In this document: one piece after another, positions 41,396-50,094 of the stretch | How the letters are laid out: each line of letters begins with the position of its first letter | How positions within the stretch are numbered: the first letter of the stretch is position 1 | Source: Pikeienuella litoralis | Lineage (GTDB): Bacteria > Pseudomonadota > Alphaproteobacteria > Rhodobacterales > Rhodobacteraceae | DNA length: 64,000 nucleotides | Assembly: GCF_037646705.1 (NCBI RefSeq) | Contig: NZ_JBBHER010000003.1 | Span: 124,001-188,000, forward strand | Direction of reading: 5' to 3' | Position numbers and translations under genes: made by a program | Notes under the pieces: generated by a model | Seen by the model: only the letters and a program-made list of their open reading frames with translations | What the model was told of the DNA's origin: nothing | The model's database searches: none

Positions 41396-44300
41396 ACATC
41401 GCGACCTGGGCGATCCGCAGGCCGGTGCCGCCGCTGGCGCTTTTTCTCGTGCTCTGCATCGTCGGCGTGGTGAGCTTCGTGCGCCTGCCGGTCACGCAGT
41501 TCCCCAATATCGACGTCCCGATCATCACCGTTTCGGTCACCCAGCCCGGCGCCGCGCCGGCGGAGATGGCGAGCCAGATCGTCAAGCCGATCGAGAGCGC
41601 GGTGTCGGATGTGGTCGGGGTGAAGCATGTCACCGCCGTCGCCACCGATTCCTCCGCCAACCTGACCATCGAATTCCTGCTTGAGACCGACACCGACCGG
41701 GCGCTGAACGATATCAAGGACGCCGTCGCCGGCGTTCGCGACGATCTGCCCGAAGAGGTGACGGAGCCGATCGTCAAACGGCTCGATGTGACCGGCCTGC
41801 CGATCCTGACCTACGCGGTGTCCGACCCCACGCGTTCGATCGAGGATCTGTCGTATTTCGTGGATGAGGTCGTCGCGCGGGATCTGCAGGCGGTGGGCGG
41901 CGTCGGACGCGTGGCGCGGGTCGGCGGCGCCGACCGGGAGATCAAGGTCGAGCTGGAGCCGGACCGGCTGCGCGCGCTCGGAATCACGGCGGCGGACGTC
42001 AGCAGTCAGCTTCGCGCGATCAATATCGATCTTGGCGGCGGGCGCGGGGAGCTGGCCGGGCGGGAGTTCAGCATCCGCGCCCTCGGCGGCGCCGATACGG
42101 TGGAGGAGCTCGCGGAGACGCCGATCACGCTTCCATCCGGGCGCACGGTTCGGCTCAACGCGCTCGGCGCGGTGATCGACGGCGCGGCCGAGGCCCGGGC
42201 CTTCGCGCTCTATGACGGCCAGCCGGTCGTCGCCTTTTCGGTCCGGAGAGCCACGGGCGCCAGCGACCTCGACGCGGCCGAGGCGGTGAAGGTGAAGCTG
42301 GACCGGATCCGAGAGGCGTATCCGAACGTCTCCTTCTCGCTGATCGACGATATGACCGTCTACACCGAGGACAGTTTCGATAGCGCGATGGAGACGCTTT
42401 ACGAGGGCGCGGCGCTCGCGGTTCTTGTCGTGCTGCTTTTCCTTCGCGACTGGCGCGCGACCATCATCACCGCGGTGGCGTTGCCGCTGTCGATCATCCC
42501 GACCTTTTTCGTGATGGAGTTGCTCGGCTTTTCGCTGAACACGATCAGCTTGCTCGGCATCACGCTGGTGACGGGGATCCTGGTCGACGACGCCATCGTC
42601 GAGATCGAGAACATCGCCCGCCACATCCGGATGGGCAGCCCGGCCTATGAGGCGTCGGAGGCCGCCGCGACCGAAATCGGCCTCGCCGTCATCGCGATCA
42701 GCTTCAGCATCGTCGCGGTCTTCGCGCCGGTCAGCTTCATGGGCGGGATCGCGGGGCAGTATTTCAAGCAGTTCGGGCTCACGGTCGCGGTCGCGGTTTT
42801 GTTCTCCCTGCTCGTCGCGCGGCTGATCACGCCGATGATGGCGGCCTATTTCATGAAGGACGGGGGCGAGCGGGAGGCCCCGAGCGACGGTCGGCTCATG
42901 CGCGCCTATCTCGCGGCCCTGCGCTGGACGCTCCGCCACCGGGCGCTGGCGCTGGGCGCGGGGGTGGCGATCTTCGCGGTGTCGATCTTCTCCGCGACCT
43001 TGCTGCCGACCGAGTTCATCCCGTCGGCGGACACCGGCCGGACGAATATTTCCGTCGAGCTGCCGCCCGGTTCGACGCTGGATGAGGCCCGTCTCGTCAC
43101 GCACGAGATTTCGGACGCCGCGCATCAGATTCCGGAGGTTGGAAACGTTTTCGTCAACGGCGGCGCGGACGGGATCGCAACCGCGAACGTCACCGTCAAT
43201 TTCGGACGGAAGGACGAGCGCGAACGCTCGTCCTCCGAGATCCTGGACGACCTCGCCGGGCGGCTGGCCGGAATTCCCGATGTCAGGCTGCACATGCTCA
43301 ACGATAACGGCGCGCGGGACATCTCGATCAGCGTTCTCGCCGACACCGAGGCCGCCGCCAGCCGCGCGGCGTCGAGCCTGGCCGATGCGATGGACGCCCT
43401 GGGGTCGGTGGTGGATCCGACGACGTCGGCGGCGCTTCTTCGGCCCGAGATCCGGATCACGCCGAAACCGGAGCTGGCCGCGGAGATGGGCGTGACGGCG
43501 GCGGCGCTGGCGTCGACGGTCCGCATCGCGACTATCGGCGACATCGACGCCAATCTCGCCAAATTCAACACCGGGGAGCGCCGCATCCCCATCGTTGTGC
43601 GGCTGAAGGAGGCGGCGCGCCGCGATCTCATGCGGCTCTCCGGTCAACATGTGCCGAGCACGACGGGCGGGCCTGTGCCGCTGGCGGTGGTGGCCGATCT
43701 GGCGTTGGGCATGGGGCCGAGCGCGATCGAACGATATGATCGCCAATACCGCGTCTCGGTGGAGGCCGACCTCGCGGATGGCGCGCTGCTCGGCCCGACC
43801 GTGGCGGAGATTCATGCGCTTCCCGTCGCCGGCGCGATGCCGGAAGGCGCCTCGATCCAGAGTTCGGGCGACGCGGAGGTCATGACCGAGGTCTTCACCA
43901 GTTTCGGCCTCGCCATGGGGGCCGGGGCTCTTCTGGTCTATGTCGTTCTGGTTCTGCTTTTCTCCAGCTTCATCACGCCTCTGACGATCCTGCTGTCGCT
44001 GCCTCTCGCGATCGGCGGCGCGATCTTCGCGCTTTATCTCAACGGCTCCGCGATCGGCCTCTCGGTCGTCATCGGGTTCCTGATGCTGATGGGAATCGTG
44101 ACCAAGAACGCGATCATGCTGGTGGAGTTCACGATCCAGGCCATGAAAGACGGCGCCGACCGGCGCGCCGCCGTGCTCGACGCCGGCCACAAGCGCGCGC
44201 GGCCGATCATCATGACGACGATCGCGATGACCGCCGGCATGACGCCGAGCGCGCTCGCGCTTGGGCCGGGCGGCGAATTCCGCTCGCCGATGGCTCTCGC

Positions 44301-44442
44301 GGTGATCGGCGGGTTGGTGCTGTCGACATTGCTGTCGCTTCTGTTCGTGCCCGTGCTTTTCAGCGTGGTCGATGGCGCGAAGCTCCGGGCCGGCCGGTTT
44401 CTGACCGCCGGACTGGGCGCGAACCGCCCGCGGAGCGGGTGA
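41392..44442 (+). CDS. RND efflux pump, HAE1/AcrB family
   Basis: 1016 residues, a full-length pump with 12 membrane segments and two large periplasmic loops. Hallmarks: RRPVPPLALFLVLCIVGVVSF, FPNIDVPIITVSV, the helix 4 proton-relay GILVDDAIVEIENIARH with its Asp pair, and ALPLSIIPTFFVMELLGFSLN. The second half has GIVTKNAIMLVEFTIQ. Without a channel gene next to it, it may use a TolC-type protein from elsewhere. Substrate unknown. Confidence 0.95.
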   Translation: MNIATWAIRRPVPPLALFLVLCIVGVVSFVRLPVTQFPNIDVPIITVSVTQPGAAPAEMASQIVKPIESAVSDVVGVKHVTAVATDSSANLTIEFLLETDTDRALNDIKDAVAGVRDDLPEEVTEPIVKRLDVTGLPILTYAVSDPTRSIEDLSYFVDEVVARDLQAVGGVGRVARVGGADREIKVELEPDRLRALGITAADVSSQLRAINIDLGGGRGELAGREFSIRALGGADTVEELAETPITLPSGRTVRLNALGAVIDGAAEARAFALYDGQPVVAFSVRRATGASDLDAAEAVKVKLDRIREAYPNVSFSLIDDMTVYTEDSFDSAMETLYEGAALAVLVVLLFLRDWRATIITAVALPLSIIPTFFVMELLGFSLNTISLLGITLVTGILVDDAIVEIENIARHIRMGSPAYEASEAAATEIGLAVIAISFSIVAVFAPVSFMGGIAGQYFKQFGLTVAVAVLFSLLVARLITPMMAAYFMKDGGEREAPSDGRLMRAYLAALRWTLRHRALALGAGVAIFAVSIFSATLLPTEFIPSADTGRTNISVELPPGSTLDEARLVTHEISDAAHQIPEVGNVFVNGGADGIATANVTVNFGRKDERERSSSEILDDLAGRLAGIPDVRLHMLNDNGARDISISVLADTEAAASRAASSLADAMDALGSVVDPTTSAALLRPEIRITPKPELAAEMGVTAAALASTVRIATIGDIDANLAKFNTGERRIPIVVRLKEAARRDLMRLSGQHVPSTTGGPVPLAVVADLALGMGPSAIERYDRQYRVSVEADLADGALLGPTVAEIHALPVAGAMPEGASIQSSGDAEVMTEVFTSFGLAMGAGALLVYVVLVLLFSSFITPLTILLSLPLAIGGAIFALYLNGSAIGLSVVIGFLMLMGIVTKNAIMLVEFTIQAMKDGADRRAAVLDAGHKRARPIIMTTIAMTAGMTPSALALGPGGEFRSPMALAVIGGLVLSTLLSLLFVPVLFSVVDGAKLRAGRFLTAGLGANRPRSG

Positions 44443-44472
44443 CGCCGGCGCCCCGGAGAGGCGGGGCCGGCG
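44443..44472 (+). terminator. hairpin after the RND operon
   Basis: CGCCGG and CCCCG pair with CGGGG and CCGGCG across a six-base loop, with a two-base bulge. It starts at the pump stop codon and is followed by AT-rich GAATTAATT. Confidence 0.5.
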
Positions 44473-44800
44473 CGAATTAATTCCTATAGAGGACTTGACC
44501 GACCGGCATCTGAAGCGTCAATTTCGTGACGAAGTTCGGAACAGGCGCTCAGTTCGATGGCGACGCGAAACGGGATCGACGTTACGATGAGCGGCCCGTC
44601 GCAGGCCGGGCGTCGGGGCGTTTCACGGGTCGGGCGCGTTCGGTTCCGGCGCCGTGAGCGCGCCGGGGGCGGACGACGGTCATGTCTATCCCCGATCGGG
44701 GCGCGCGCGTGATGAAAACAAGCGGAAAACACATGGAGAGACCGGGCGGCGAAGCCCGGCGATACGGTCGGATCAACCGAAGACAACAACGGAGAGTGCT
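44473..44800 (+). other. leader and promoter region of the second TRAP operon
   Basis: 328 bases without a supported gene. TTGACC at 44495-44500 could be a -35 box, with a poor -10. A hairpin CCGGGC/GCCCGG (44742-44759) lies near the start of the binding-protein gene. No known riboswitch was recognised. Confidence 0.4.
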
Positions 44801-45841
44801 ATGACGACGAACATCCAGATGGGATCTCGCGCCCGCGCCGGGCGCTTCGCCCGCGCGGCTGGCGCGCTCGCGGGCGCATGGCTGCTCGCGGCTTCGGCGG
44901 GAGCGGCCGTGGCGGCGGATTATCCCAAGCTCGACCTGAAATTCGGCCACCCCTACAACGAGGCGCATCCGCTTGCGCGCGGCGCGCAGATGTTCGCCGA
45001 TCAGATCGCCGAGAAAAGCGGTGGCGAGATCACGATCAGCGTCTTTCCGAACAGCACCATCGGCTCCTCCCGCGACCTGGTGGAGGCGATGCAGATCGGC
45101 GTCGTCGATTTCGCCCTCGTTCCGACCACGAACGTGGCGAGCTTCTATCCGCCGCTCGACATCTATTACCTGCCGTTCATCTTTCGGGACCGTGAACACG
45201 CCTACGCGGTCGCGGACGGCCCGGTCGGCGCCGGCCTGACGGCCGACATGCTGGAGAAGATCGGCATCCGCACGCTGGCGATGTACGAAAGCGGATTCCG
45301 CACCATCACCACCCGCGACACCAAGGTCTCCGAGCCGGACGACATGAAGGGGATCAAGTTTCGCGTGGTGAACAACCCGCTCAACGTGGCGACCTTCAAG
45401 GCGCTCGGCGCCAACCCGACGCCGATGGCGCTTTCGGAGGTCTTCACCGGGCTCCAGCAAGGCACCGTGGACGGGCAGGACAACCCGGTCGGCAATGTGA
45501 AGGCGTTCGGGTTCGACAAGGTGCAGGGCAACATCACGCTTTCGAACCATCAATGGGCCGGAATCATGTTCCTCGCCAACGAAAAGATGTGGAAGAGCGT
45601 TCCCGAGGAGGTTCAGACCCTCTTCGCGGAGACCGCGCTCGAAACTCAGGCGTGGGAGCGCGAGACGCTGAACGCGGAAGAGGCGAAATACCTCTCGGAG
45701 ATGGAGACGGGCGGCATGGTCGTCACGCGTCTCACCCCCGAGCAGACGGCTGAATTCCAGAAGGCGATGGCCCCGGTCTGGGCTGAGTATCGCGGCAAGA
45801 TCGGCGAGGCGCTCGTGCAGAGCGTCATCGACACGAAGTGA
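44801..45841 (+). CDS. TRAP transporter substrate-binding protein (DctP family)
   Basis: 346 residues from the ATG at 44801 (GGAGAG site). A long signal peptide ends near GAAVAA. Family features: FPNSTIGSSRDLVEAMQIGVVDF, the carboxylate-binding KGIKFRVVNNP and NPTPMALSEVFTGLQQGTVDGQDNP. Delivers a carboxylated substrate to the next two proteins. It differs clearly from the binding protein at 8949, so the ligand is probably different. Confidence 0.93.
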   Translation: MTTNIQMGSRARAGRFARAAGALAGAWLLAASAGAAVAADYPKLDLKFGHPYNEAHPLARGAQMFADQIAEKSGGEITISVFPNSTIGSSRDLVEAMQIGVVDFALVPTTNVASFYPPLDIYYLPFIFRDREHAYAVADGPVGAGLTADMLEKIGIRTLAMYESGFRTITTRDTKVSEPDDMKGIKFRVVNNPLNVATFKALGANPTPMALSEVFTGLQQGTVDGQDNPVGNVKAFGFDKVQGNITLSNHQWAGIMFLANEKMWKSVPEEVQTLFAETALETQAWERETLNAEEAKYLSEMETGGMVVTRLTPEQTAEFQKAMAPVWAEYRGKIGEALVQSVIDTK

Positions 45842-45881
45842 CCCGGCGGGCCGCCGCGCGGGCCGGTTGGATGAGGCCGGA

Positions 45882-46379
45882 ATGACGACCCGGATTCTGG
45901 ATCTCACCGAATCCGCGCTGGCGGCCCTGTGCGTCGCGGCGTTCGCGGCGATGTTCGCCCTTGGCGTCGCGACCGTCGTCTTCCGGTTCCTGCTGGATAG
46001 CTCGCTCGCCTTCCCCGATGAAATGATCCGCTATCTTTTCGTCTGGATGGTCTTTCTCGGCTCCGCCGTGACCCTGCGGCGGGGAGCGCATGCGGCGATC
46101 GGCGTTTTCGTGAAGCTGATGCCGGCGCCGCTCCGGCGCGGGGCGCTGCTGATCGCGGCGGCGACCTCGGCGGGGTTCTTCGCGGTGCTGGTCGGCTATG
46201 GGGCCGAGCTCACGGTCCGGGTCGCGCCGCAGATCTCGCCCGCGCTGGAGGTCTCGATGGCGTGGGCCTACGCGGCCGTGCCGACCGGGGCCGCGTTCAT
46301 GCTGATCTACATGATCGAGATCATCCGCGGGCTGATCGTCGCGCCTGAAGCGGAGCCTGACGCGAATGATTGGGAGTGA
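45882..46379 (+). CDS. TRAP transporter small permease subunit (DctQ family)
   Basis: 165 residues from the ATG at 45882 (GAGG site); a TTG at 45867 is less likely. Four membrane segments; VVFRFLLDSSLAFPDEMIRYLFVWMVFLGSA is the DctQ signature. Forms the importer with the DctM gene 27 bases downstream. Confidence 0.92.
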   Translation: MTTRILDLTESALAALCVAAFAAMFALGVATVVFRFLLDSSLAFPDEMIRYLFVWMVFLGSAVTLRRGAHAAIGVFVKLMPAPLRRGALLIAAATSAGFFAVLVGYGAELTVRVAPQISPALEVSMAWAYAAVPTGAAFMLIYMIEIIRGLIVAPEAEPDANDWE

Positions 46380-46406
46380 CGCCATGAGAGAGAACGGTCC
46401 CCGCGC

Positions 46407-47678
46407 ATGGTGACGACCGCCATTTTCGCGACGCTGCTGATCCTGATGATGATCAGGGCGCCGATCGCGGTTGCGCTTGGCGTCTCCAGCGTCGTCGGGC
46501 TCTTGTTGAGCGACATCAGCCTGGAGATCATCGCGCAGCGGCTTTTCTCCACCAACAACTCCTTTCCGCTGCTGGCGATCCCGTTCTTCATCCTCGCGGG
46601 GGAGATCATGGCGACCGGCGGCATGTCGCGCCGTCTGGTGGACTTCGCCAGCGCGCTGGTCGGCCATTTCCGCGGCGGGCTCGGCGCGGTGGCGATCCTC
46701 GGCTCCAGCTTCTTCGCGGCGCTTTCCGGCTCCAACGCGGCCACCGTGGCGGCGATCGGCGGCGTGATGAGCGGGCCGATGGCGGAGAAGGGCTATCGCC
46801 CCTCCTACACCGCCGCGACGGTGGCGGCGGCGGGCGTGACCGGCATGATCATTCCGCCGAGCATTCTCCTTATTCTTTACGGGGTCGTCACCGGCGTCTC
46901 GATCGCGGATCTCTTTCTCGCCGGGATCGGGCCCGGCGTCGTGATCTGCGCCAGCATGCTGCTGGTGAACTGGGTGCTGATCCGGCGCGAGACGGTCGCG
47001 GTCGAGCCGTTCGCCGGCGGCGGCGAGATCCTTCGGAGCTTCCGGGCGGCGTTCTGGCCGCTTCTGATGCCCGTCATCATCCTCGGCGGCATTTACGGCG
47101 GCGTCTTCACCCCGACCGAGGCGGCCGTCGTCGCCGTGCTTTACGGGATTCTGGTCGGCTTCGCGTATCGCGAATTGACGTTGAGCGGGCTTTATCGCGC
47201 CTTCTACAAGGCGGTGATCTCCTCCGCGGTGGTCATGTTCATCATGAACTGCGCCGGAGTTTTCGCCTGGCTGATCACCATCAACCAGATCCCGCAGAAC
47301 ATATCGGCGTATCTCGCGGCCACCGCGGGGAGCGATCTCGTCTATCTGCTGTTCGTCAATCTTTTCCTGCTTCTTGTCGGCTGCCTGATGAACGCGGCGG
47401 CGGCGATCGTGATCTTCACCGCGATCCTCTATCCGGCCGCGATGAGTTTCGGCGTCGATCCGGTTCTTTTCGGCGTCATCATGTGCGTCAATCTCTCGAT
47501 CGGCACCGTGACGCCGCCGCTCGGCGTCGACCTGTTCGTGGCTTCGGCGATCACGCGGGTTCCGGTGGAGCGGATCGTCGTCGTGATCTGGCCGTATATC
47601 GCGATTCTGATCGCGGACCTGATGCTGATCACCTATGTGCCGCAGATCTCGATTTTTCTTGTGGAGCTTTTTGCTTGA
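46407..47678 (+). CDS. TRAP transporter large permease subunit (DctM family)
   Basis: 423 residues, hydrophobic throughout. NNSFPLLAIPFFILAGEIM, AGVTGMIIPPSILLILYGV and GVFTPTEAAVVAVLYG are family blocks. Ion-driven import channel. Its stop overlaps an ATG (TGATG at 47676) in frame with the DUF3604 gene, so the two may be coupled. Confidence 0.93.
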   Translation: MVTTAIFATLLILMMIRAPIAVALGVSSVVGLLLSDISLEIIAQRLFSTNNSFPLLAIPFFILAGEIMATGGMSRRLVDFASALVGHFRGGLGAVAILGSSFFAALSGSNAATVAAIGGVMSGPMAEKGYRPSYTAATVAAAGVTGMIIPPSILLILYGVVTGVSIADLFLAGIGPGVVICASMLLVNWVLIRRETVAVEPFAGGGEILRSFRAAFWPLLMPVIILGGIYGGVFTPTEAAVVAVLYGILVGFAYRELTLSGLYRAFYKAVISSAVVMFIMNCAGVFAWLITINQIPQNISAYLAATAGSDLVYLLFVNLFLLLVGCLMNAAAAIVIFTAILYPAAMSFGVDPVLFGVIMCVNLSIGTVTPPLGVDLFVASAITRVPVERIVVVIWPYIAILIADLMLITYVPQISIFLVELFA

Positions 47679-47716
47679 TGGCGCGCGCGAGCGCGGGGCC
47701 GATGAAGGAGACGACG

Positions 47717-50047
47717 ATGACCGACAAGCATGCCGCGGCGACCGAGGCCGCCCGGCCGTGGGAGGATATGAATAGCGGCGTGATCCTTCACGCCATCCCC
47801 GATCATCTGCTTGGCCGGGCCGAGATCTCCCCCGCCGGCCGCCTCGAGGCGGGCTCTTACGCCTCGTTCACGCTGACCTACACCGCCGGCGCGTATGGAA
47901 TCGACGATTCGGGAAGTCTTCGCATCTGCTTCCGCTTCGCCTCCGATCAGAGCGCGCCGCAATTCGATGACCCGAAGGGCGCGAATTATTGCACGGTCGA
48001 GGCGTCGAACGGCGCGGTTCTTCAACTCCGCTGGGATCCGAAGGCGAATGTGCGCCCCTGGGATCGGACGCTCTGGATCAAGGTGGTGAAAGGCTATCTG
48101 AAGGAGGGCGACCAGATCGTGGTCCGTTTCGGGATCACGGATCATGGCGGGCCGGGAATGCGCCTTCAGACCTTCTGCGAAGAGACGTTCGAGTTTCGCG
48201 TGCTGGTCGACCCGATCGCAACCTTTAACTTTCAGCCGCTTCCCGAACAGCCGATCATCAACATCGCGCCGGGCGCGCCGGAGCGCTTCGTCGCCGTCCT
48301 GCCGACCCGGCGCCGGCCGGGCGAGGCGTTCGCGCTGAAGCTGAAAGGCGAGGACAAGTGGGGCAACCCTTCCGATCTCTGCCAGACCCGTCTCACTCTG
48401 GAGGCGCGGGGGCCGATTGAAGGTCTGCCGGCGGAGATGGAGCTTTCTCCCGGCCCGTTCGCCTTCGAAGCGCCGGGCCTTGTGGTGCGGGAGCCGGCCG
48501 ACGTCTCCATCGTCCTTCGCGGCCCCGACGGCGAAGTCGTCGCGGAGACGAATCCGCTTCGCGTCGAAGAGACGAAGCTCGTTCATTTCTGGGGCGACAT
48601 TCACGGGCAGTCGGAAGAGACGATCGGCACCGGAAGCGCGCGCGCCTATTTCGCCTTCGCGCGGGACCGCGCCTTCGTCGACGCCTGCGGCCATCAGGGC
48701 AATGATTTCCAGATCACCGATGAGTTCTGGGCGGAACTGAACCGGATCACCGCGGAGTTCGACGAGCCGGGAAAGTTCGTTGCGCTGCCGGGCTATGAAT
48801 GGTCCGGCAACACCGCGCTCGGCGGCGACCGCAACGTCTATTTCCCGGCCGAGGGCCGGATCATCCGGCGCTCTTCGCATGCGCTGATCGAGGATCGCGC
48901 GACGGCGAAATACGATTGCCCCACGGCGGGCGCGCTTTTCGCCGCGCTGGCCGAGGCGGAGGAGTTCGACGTCGTCTGTTTCGCCCATTGCGGCGGGCGC
49001 TACGCCGATATCGAGCTGGCCCATGACGGCCGGTTCGAGCGGTCGGTGGAGGTGCATTCCTCCTGGGGAACGTTCGAATGGCTGCTGCATGACGCGCTCC
49101 GGCTCGGCTACCGCGTCGGCGTCGTCGCAAATTCCGACGGCCACAAGGGCCGGCCCGGCGCGAGCTATCCGGGGGCGGGGAAATTCGGCGCGATCGGCGG
49201 GCTCACCTGCTATCTGATGGAGGAGCTTTCACGCCCCGCGCTTCTCGACTGCCTGCGCAAGCGCCGCCATTTCGGCACGACCGGCGGCCCGTCCGGACGG
49301 ATGGTGATCGACCTGAAGGCGCGCTTCGATCAGGAGGGAACGCTCTATCACGACGACCCGGCGCTCGGCCCGGCGGAAGGGCGCCCGGCGCGCGACGCGC
49401 TTATGGGCGATATCGTTCATCTCCCCGATGGAGGCGTGGAGATCGACGTCGATATCGTCGCCTCCTCTCCGGTCGAGCGGGTCGATATCTTCAACGGCCG
49501 GGACCTGGTCGAGACGCTGCGCCCCTACGGCGCGGCGGATCTCGGCCCGCGCATCCGGGTGCTCTGGGAAGGCGCCGAGTATCGGGGGCGGTTCCGGCAG
49601 GTGGTCTGGGACGGGGAGGCGCGGTTCAAGGGAGCGAAGATTCGCGCCGCCAGCCCGGTCAACTTCTTCAATCGCGACAAGACCCTGTCGCGCGTGGGCG
49701 ATGACGGGTTGCGCTGGGACGCGTTGACCACCGGCAATTTCGGCGGCTTCGACGTCACGCTGGACGGGGCGGAGGACGCGGTTCTGGAGTTCCGCTCGCC
49801 GCTCGTCTCGTTCGAGGCTCCACTCGCCGAAATCGGGCTTGAGGATCGCATCTATGACGCGTCCGGCGAGTTGCCCCGGTTCGTCAAGGCGTTCCGCCTG
49901 CCGGAGGAAAACGCCGAGCGCCGGTTCAGCTTCACGCGGCGGATCGACATCAGGCCCGAGGGGGACAACCCGATCTATATTCGCCTGACGCTGGAAGACG
50001 GCGCCCGGGCCTGGACCAGCCCGATCTACCTGTTCCGCTCGTCCTGA
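47717..50047 (+). CDS. DUF3604 / PHP-like metal-dependent protein
   Basis: 776 residues from the ATG at 47717, preceded by GAAGGAG; in-frame ATGs at 47678 and 47702 are alternatives. N-terminal 270 residues are beta-rich. Then HFWGDIHGQSEETIGTGSARAYFAFARDRAF, with GDIHGQ in the place of the PHP metal-binding HxH motif, and further ligands in CGHQGND, CFAHCGGR and VVANSDGHKG. DUF3604 proteins are predicted metal-dependent hydrolases. No signal peptide, so cytoplasmic. The gene is the last of the TRAP operon and probably handles the imported compound; the reaction is unknown. Confidence 0.8.
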   Translation: MTDKHAAATEAARPWEDMNSGVILHAIPDHLLGRAEISPAGRLEAGSYASFTLTYTAGAYGIDDSGSLRICFRFASDQSAPQFDDPKGANYCTVEASNGAVLQLRWDPKANVRPWDRTLWIKVVKGYLKEGDQIVVRFGITDHGGPGMRLQTFCEETFEFRVLVDPIATFNFQPLPEQPIINIAPGAPERFVAVLPTRRRPGEAFALKLKGEDKWGNPSDLCQTRLTLEARGPIEGLPAEMELSPGPFAFEAPGLVVREPADVSIVLRGPDGEVVAETNPLRVEETKLVHFWGDIHGQSEETIGTGSARAYFAFARDRAFVDACGHQGNDFQITDEFWAELNRITAEFDEPGKFVALPGYEWSGNTALGGDRNVYFPAEGRIIRRSSHALIEDRATAKYDCPTAGALFAALAEAEEFDVVCFAHCGGRYADIELAHDGRFERSVEVHSSWGTFEWLLHDALRLGYRVGVVANSDGHKGRPGASYPGAGKFGAIGGLTCYLMEELSRPALLDCLRKRRHFGTTGGPSGRMVIDLKARFDQEGTLYHDDPALGPAEGRPARDALMGDIVHLPDGGVEIDVDIVASSPVERVDIFNGRDLVETLRPYGAADLGPRIRVLWEGAEYRGRFRQVVWDGEARFKGAKIRAASPVNFFNRDKTLSRVGDDGLRWDALTTGNFGGFDVTLDGAEDAVLEFRSPLVSFEAPLAEIGLEDRIYDASGELPRFVKAFRLPEENAERRFSFTRRIDIRPEGDNPIYIRLTLEDGARAWTSPIYLFRSS

Positions 50048-50052
50048 ATCCC

Positions 50053-50085
50053 GGCCGTCGCCCGCGCGCCGCGCGGGCGACGGCC
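50053..50085. terminator. strong two-way terminator
   Basis: Perfect 15-pair hairpin (GGCCGTCGCCCGCGC / GCGCGGGCGACGGCC) with a three-base loop, lying in the 47-base gap between the converging DUF3604 and CoA-ligase genes. No T-run follows either way. Confidence 0.65.
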
Positions 50086-50094
50086 CGGTCTCGT

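Noticed and set aside
41209..44190. 993-codon open frame opposite the RND pump
   Set aside because: Shadow of the pump gene; no recognisable protein motif and extreme Arg/His/Asp content.
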